A DNA stretch of 6,763 bases from JBBQXY01 sp051004815 (lineage in GTDB: Bacteria; Chloroflexota; Ktedonobacteria; Ktedonobacterales; Ktedonobacteraceae): assembly GCA_051004815.1 (NCBI GenBank), contig JBPCJY010000192.1, positions 1 to 6,763 on the forward strand. Reading direction: 5' to 3'. The notes beneath the pieces were generated by a model. That model did no database searches. It was not told the DNA's origin and saw only the letters and a program-made list of their open reading frames with translations. A program made the position numbers and the translations under genes. Positions 5,185 through 6,763 of the stretch are shown here, in pieces. Each line of letters starts with the position of its first letter. Position 1 is the stretch's first letter.

Positions 5185-5222
5185 AAAAAGTTAGATACAT
5201 TTATTCCAGTAAGGAGACTATT

Positions 5223-5615
5223 ATGAAATTTGCTAAAATTGTGTTTCTGGTCGCCGGAATCTACGGTATTGTGATTGTAGCACCACTTTTCTTGTTAGAA
5301 GGAGTCCTTAATGCCACGCAACCGCCGACTATCACTCATCCTGAGTATTACTATGGCTTCGCATGTGTGACACTGGTATGGCAGGTACTCTTCCTCGTGC
5401 TATCACGCGATCCATCGCGCTATCGGCCAATCATGCTGATGGCGGTCTTAGAAAAGACTTCCGGGATAGCATTCATCCTGCTCGTCCTGCTACATCGCGC
5501 CCCACTAAGTGCGCTTATCGGAGTAGTTGATGTGCTTCTAGGTATACTCTTTCTGGTGGCCTATGCCAGAACGGCTCCAGCCAAAGCTCAGCAAGCAACC
5601 GTGGCAAGCAGTTAA
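5223..5615 (+). CDS. Four-helix integral membrane protein, PadR-linked
   Basis: The protein has 130 residues and four predicted transmembrane helices at about 4-25, 43-61, 69-90 and 95-115. TM1 begins right after the lysine at position 5, so it may double as a signal anchor. A polar loop after TM1 carries THPEYYYGF, and a basic loop after TM2 carries SRDPSRYRP. The C-terminus is a short Ala/Lys/Gln-rich tail. I do not recognise a named family with confidence; it resembles small uncharacterised membrane proteins encoded beside PadR regulators. AAGGAG lies 6 bases before the ATG. The promoter contains a perfect PadR-type operator, so expression is probably released when PadR binds its ligand. 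Transport, enzymatic and stress roles are all open. Confidence 0.85.
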   Translation: MKFAKIVFLVAGIYGIVIVAPLFLLEGVLNATQPPTITHPEYYYGFACVTLVWQVLFLVLSRDPSRYRPIMLMAVLEKTSGIAFILLVLLHRAPLSALIGVVDVLLGILFLVAYARTAPAKAQQATVASS

Positions 5616-5691
5616 CACATCCTCTACCTAACGAGTCAAGGTCGCGCAGAAGGCAGCGATGCATACGACAAACCCACGCGTGTGCTAGTGC

Positions 5692-5797
5692 AGGTCAAAT
5701 CTGATGATGTGAAATCAGGGGACATTAGAGACCTCGTTGACGTGCAGCCTCCAGCACTATTGCTACAGGCTGCACACCAACGACTTGACCAAGTCGT
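5692..5797. other. Highly structured convergent intergenic element
   Basis: Several inverted repeats adjoin here. AGGTC (5692-5696) pairs with GACCT (5730-5734) around CTGAT/ATCAG (5701-5718). A 50-nt hairpin at 5734-5783 has three stems, TCGTTG/CAACGA, GTGCAGCCT/AGGCTGCAC and AGCA/TGCT, separated by two symmetric 2x2 loops and capped by CTAT (19 pairs in all). Its end overlaps the palindrome ACGACTTG-AC-CAAGTCGT (5780-5797). No T-tract follows on either strand. It lies between the convergent membrane and XRE genes. It could be a small RNA, a transposon-end relic or a protein-binding site. The reading frame open here from 5682 has no ribosome-binding site. Nothing is recognised at 5616-5691. 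Confidence 0.5.
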
Positions 5798-5802
5798 AAA
5801 TC

Positions 5803-5834
5803 CAACAACAAAATGGAGTAGATCCCTCTACTCC
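5803..5834 (-). terminator. Probable terminator of the XRE gene
   Basis: On the minus strand GGAGTAGA pairs with TCTACTCC (8 bp) around GGGA at 5815-5834, followed by ATTTTGTTGTTGG. It lies about 78 bases after the XRE stop codon. The T-tract is interrupted by G, so termination may be partial. Confidence 0.5.
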
Positions 5835-5911
5835 AAACGAACTCAAAAAGACTTCCTACAAAAGTACAGCCGAGTTGAGCATCTTTTGAGATGAAGACAG
5901 CAGAAACTAGA

Positions 5912-6142
5912 TCAGCTCATCGGCTCATCAGCACCAGTACCGCGCACACTCTCTAGCAAAACGGAAACATCCACATCAAGAGTATCCGCAATTTTCCCTA
6001 AAGTCTCCACGGTAGGATTAGCAGTAGTAGGATACTGAAATATCTTCCGAATGGTATTAATATCAATTCCTGAACGCAAGGAAAGCTTCCGCTGACTTAT
6101 CCCTTTTGCTACTGCTACCTCTTTCACCTTTAAACGTACCAT
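5912..6142 (-). CDS. Small Cro/C1-type (XRE) DNA-binding regulator
   Basis: The protein has 76 residues and is almost entirely one helix-turn-helix domain of the Cro/C1 type (HTH_26-like). It opens with RLKVKEVAVAKG. GISQRKLSLRSGID forms helix 2 and the turn, and the recognition helix covers about residues 28-36 (INTIRKIFQ). It closes with the typical TVETLGKIADTLDVDVSVLLE at 44-64. No sensor or catalytic domain is attached. The ATG at 6142 is preceded by AAAGAGGGG, ending 4 bases upstream. The gene is divergent from a small protein gene, and a perfect palindrome and direct repeats in the shared 188-bp region are likely operators. Regulators of this kind in Ktedonobacteria are numerous and often accessory. 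The target is inferred only from position. Confidence 0.85.
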   Translation of the reverse strand: MVRLKVKEVAVAKGISQRKLSLRSGIDINTIRKIFQYPTTANPTVETLGKIADTLDVDVSVLLESVRGTGADEPMS

Positions 6143-6189
6143 ACAGCCCCTCTTTGACTTAATAAATCAAGCGTATCAAAACAAAGGGC

Positions 6190-6244
6190 TTGACAATAGC
6201 TCAATTATAATTGTATTGTTTATAAGTGAGTCATTTATAAGTGA
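6190..6244 (+). promoter_or_regulatory. Promoter/operator region between the XRE gene and the 73-aa gene
   Basis: TTGACA at 6190-6195 is a perfect -35. The best -10 is TATTGT (6214-6219, 18 bp away, four of six). The 12-bp perfect palindrome CAATTATAATTG (6202-6213) fills the spacer and contains TATAAT on both strands. Downstream, TTTATAAGTGA is repeated at 6219-6229 and 6234-6244, 15 bp apart. This arrangement suits repression by the adjacent XRE protein. Confidence 0.45.
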
Positions 6245-6330
6245 TCTCCGTTAAAACATACTTATCCACTACAGCGTCATCATCGGCAAGAAAAGGAAAA
6301 ATCACACTCAAGCAAAAAGAGGGAACAAAT

Positions 6331-6552
6331 ATGATCATCTTTCGTGAAAACCTCAAAATTGGAGCTACCATCATCTATGTACTCTCCCCAGACCAATGTC
6401 CCATACACCCCGAAAAAGAATGGCAAGGAAAGATTATAACGATATACTCATCAACGGATGCCGCAGAGGTTGAGGTCTTCAATGAAGGGTACCAGGGAGA
6501 GAGGGAACGAGTCTCCTTCAAGCAGATCATCAGAATTGAATGTGAGTCGTAA
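6331..6552 (+). CDS. Uncharacterised 73-residue protein
   Basis: The family is not identified with certainty. The protein begins MIIFRENLKIGATIIYVL and carries CPIHPEKEWQGKIITIY at 23-39. It ends with alternating hydrophobic strands, AEVEVFNEGYQ and then VSFKQIIRIE. The strand pattern suggests a small all-beta barrel of SH3 or KOW type, with a W-x-G-K-I core. I recall similar small HPE-x-x-W proteins as common hypothetical proteins of Ktedonobacteria. The ATG at 6331 is chosen because AGAGGG lies 7 bases upstream. The frame extends to a GTG at 6241, but the added residues look non-native and have no ribosome-binding site. No signal peptide or membrane segment is seen, so it is probably cytoplasmic. 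It is divergent from the XRE gene and may be its target. Confidence 0.75.
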   Translation: MIIFRENLKIGATIIYVLSPDQCPIHPEKEWQGKIITIYSSTDAAEVEVFNEGYQGERERVSFKQIIRIECES

Positions 6553-6657
6553 CGTTCACTAGCCTCTTTCAATCCCGAATGGGCTTCCCAAGCCATTTAG
6601 CCCACCAATGCATCGGATTTGAGTGTTCGTCAAGCGCTACAGTGGCACTTAGAAAGA

Positions 6658-6751
6658 AGGGCAAAGTCCCTGGAATTCTCCCTGCATCCGCCACAGCAGA
6701 ATCGTCAGTTCCCAAGAGGGAGGGCAAAGTCCCTGGAATTCTCCCTGCATC
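6658..6751. repeat. Two 31-bp direct repeats with a 63-bp period
   Basis: The same 31 bases (AGGGCAAAGTCCC, then TGGAATTC, then TCCCTGCATC) occur at 6658-6688 and 6721-6751 with no mismatch. The 32 bases between them are unrelated. On the minus strand each copy can form the small hairpin AGGG-ACTTTG-CCCT. Because 63 is divisible by three, a minus-strand frame repeats DAGRIPGTLP every 21 codons, but no ribosome-binding site or domain supports coding. The array may continue beyond the window. Bases 6553-6657 show nothing recognisable. Confidence 0.9.
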
Positions 6752-6763
6752 AACCAAGATCTC

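Noticed and set aside
5734..5797. Integron attC site
   Set aside because: The RYYYAAC and GTTRRRY core boxes are not present at the ends of the hairpin, and no integrase is seen.
5682..5894. 70-codon plus-strand frame with GTG start
   Set aside because: No ribosome-binding site, it runs through strong hairpins, and the protein has no recognisable features.
6241..6330. Upstream GTG start for the 73-residue protein
   Set aside because: No ribosome-binding site, it overlaps a regulatory direct repeat, and a better-placed ATG with AGAGGG exists at 6331.
6569..6757. Minus-strand frame repeating DAGRIPGTLP
   Set aside because: The repetition follows directly from the DNA repeat. There is no ribosome-binding site or domain to support translation.

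Overview
The window is bacterial chromosomal DNA and most likely comes from a member of Chloroflexota, class Ktedonobacteria. That assignment is an inference from four things: the style of the proteins (a short GreA with a DxxD tip, a DUF433 protein with the IVEGTRTGVRH signature, a small HPEKEW-type protein and a VRLKVKEVA-type Cro/C1 regulator), the moderate G+C content, and intergenic DNA full of tandem and dispersed repeats. No rRNA, tRNA, insertion sequence or CRISPR array is visible.

Left part (1-3850). A 26-bp tandem repeat fills bases 1-189. A housekeeping block follows on the minus strand; in transcription order it is a leader RNA, birA (biotin-protein ligase), greA (transcript-cleavage factor) and lysS (lysyl-tRNA synthetase). 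A strong intrinsic terminator after greA separates it from lysS, which appears to have its own extended -10 promoter. The most striking non-coding element lies upstream of birA, between 3613 and 3845. It has a near-consensus sigma-70 promoter (TTGACA, 17 bp, TACAAT) and a full-length Shine-Dalgarno followed by three overlapping ATGs, one in each frame. A 14-bp perfect inverted repeat then encloses a nested hairpin, and a strong intrinsic terminator stands about 155 bp before birA. It may be a translated attenuator, a stand-alone small-protein mRNA or a 6S-like RNA.

Middle (3850-5615). A plus-strand DUF433 gene has a promoter overlapped by an inverted repeat and lacks the toxin gene that often follows it. 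It converges on a minus-strand PadR-type repressor gene. PadR is divergent from a four-helix membrane protein gene, and the 180 bp between them carries two operators of identical design (8-bp arms, 5-bp spacer), each overlapping a TATAAT box, one facing each gene. This is a self-contained repressor/target pair.

Right part (5616-6763). A convergent intergenic region contains an elaborate 50-nt hairpin, an adjoining palindrome and a probable terminator. A small Cro/C1 (XRE) regulator gene is divergent from a 73-residue protein gene of unknown function, and a palindrome and short direct repeats lie between them. The window ends in two copies of a 31-bp repeat spaced 63 bp apart.

All family names rest on reading motifs by eye; no database search was run.
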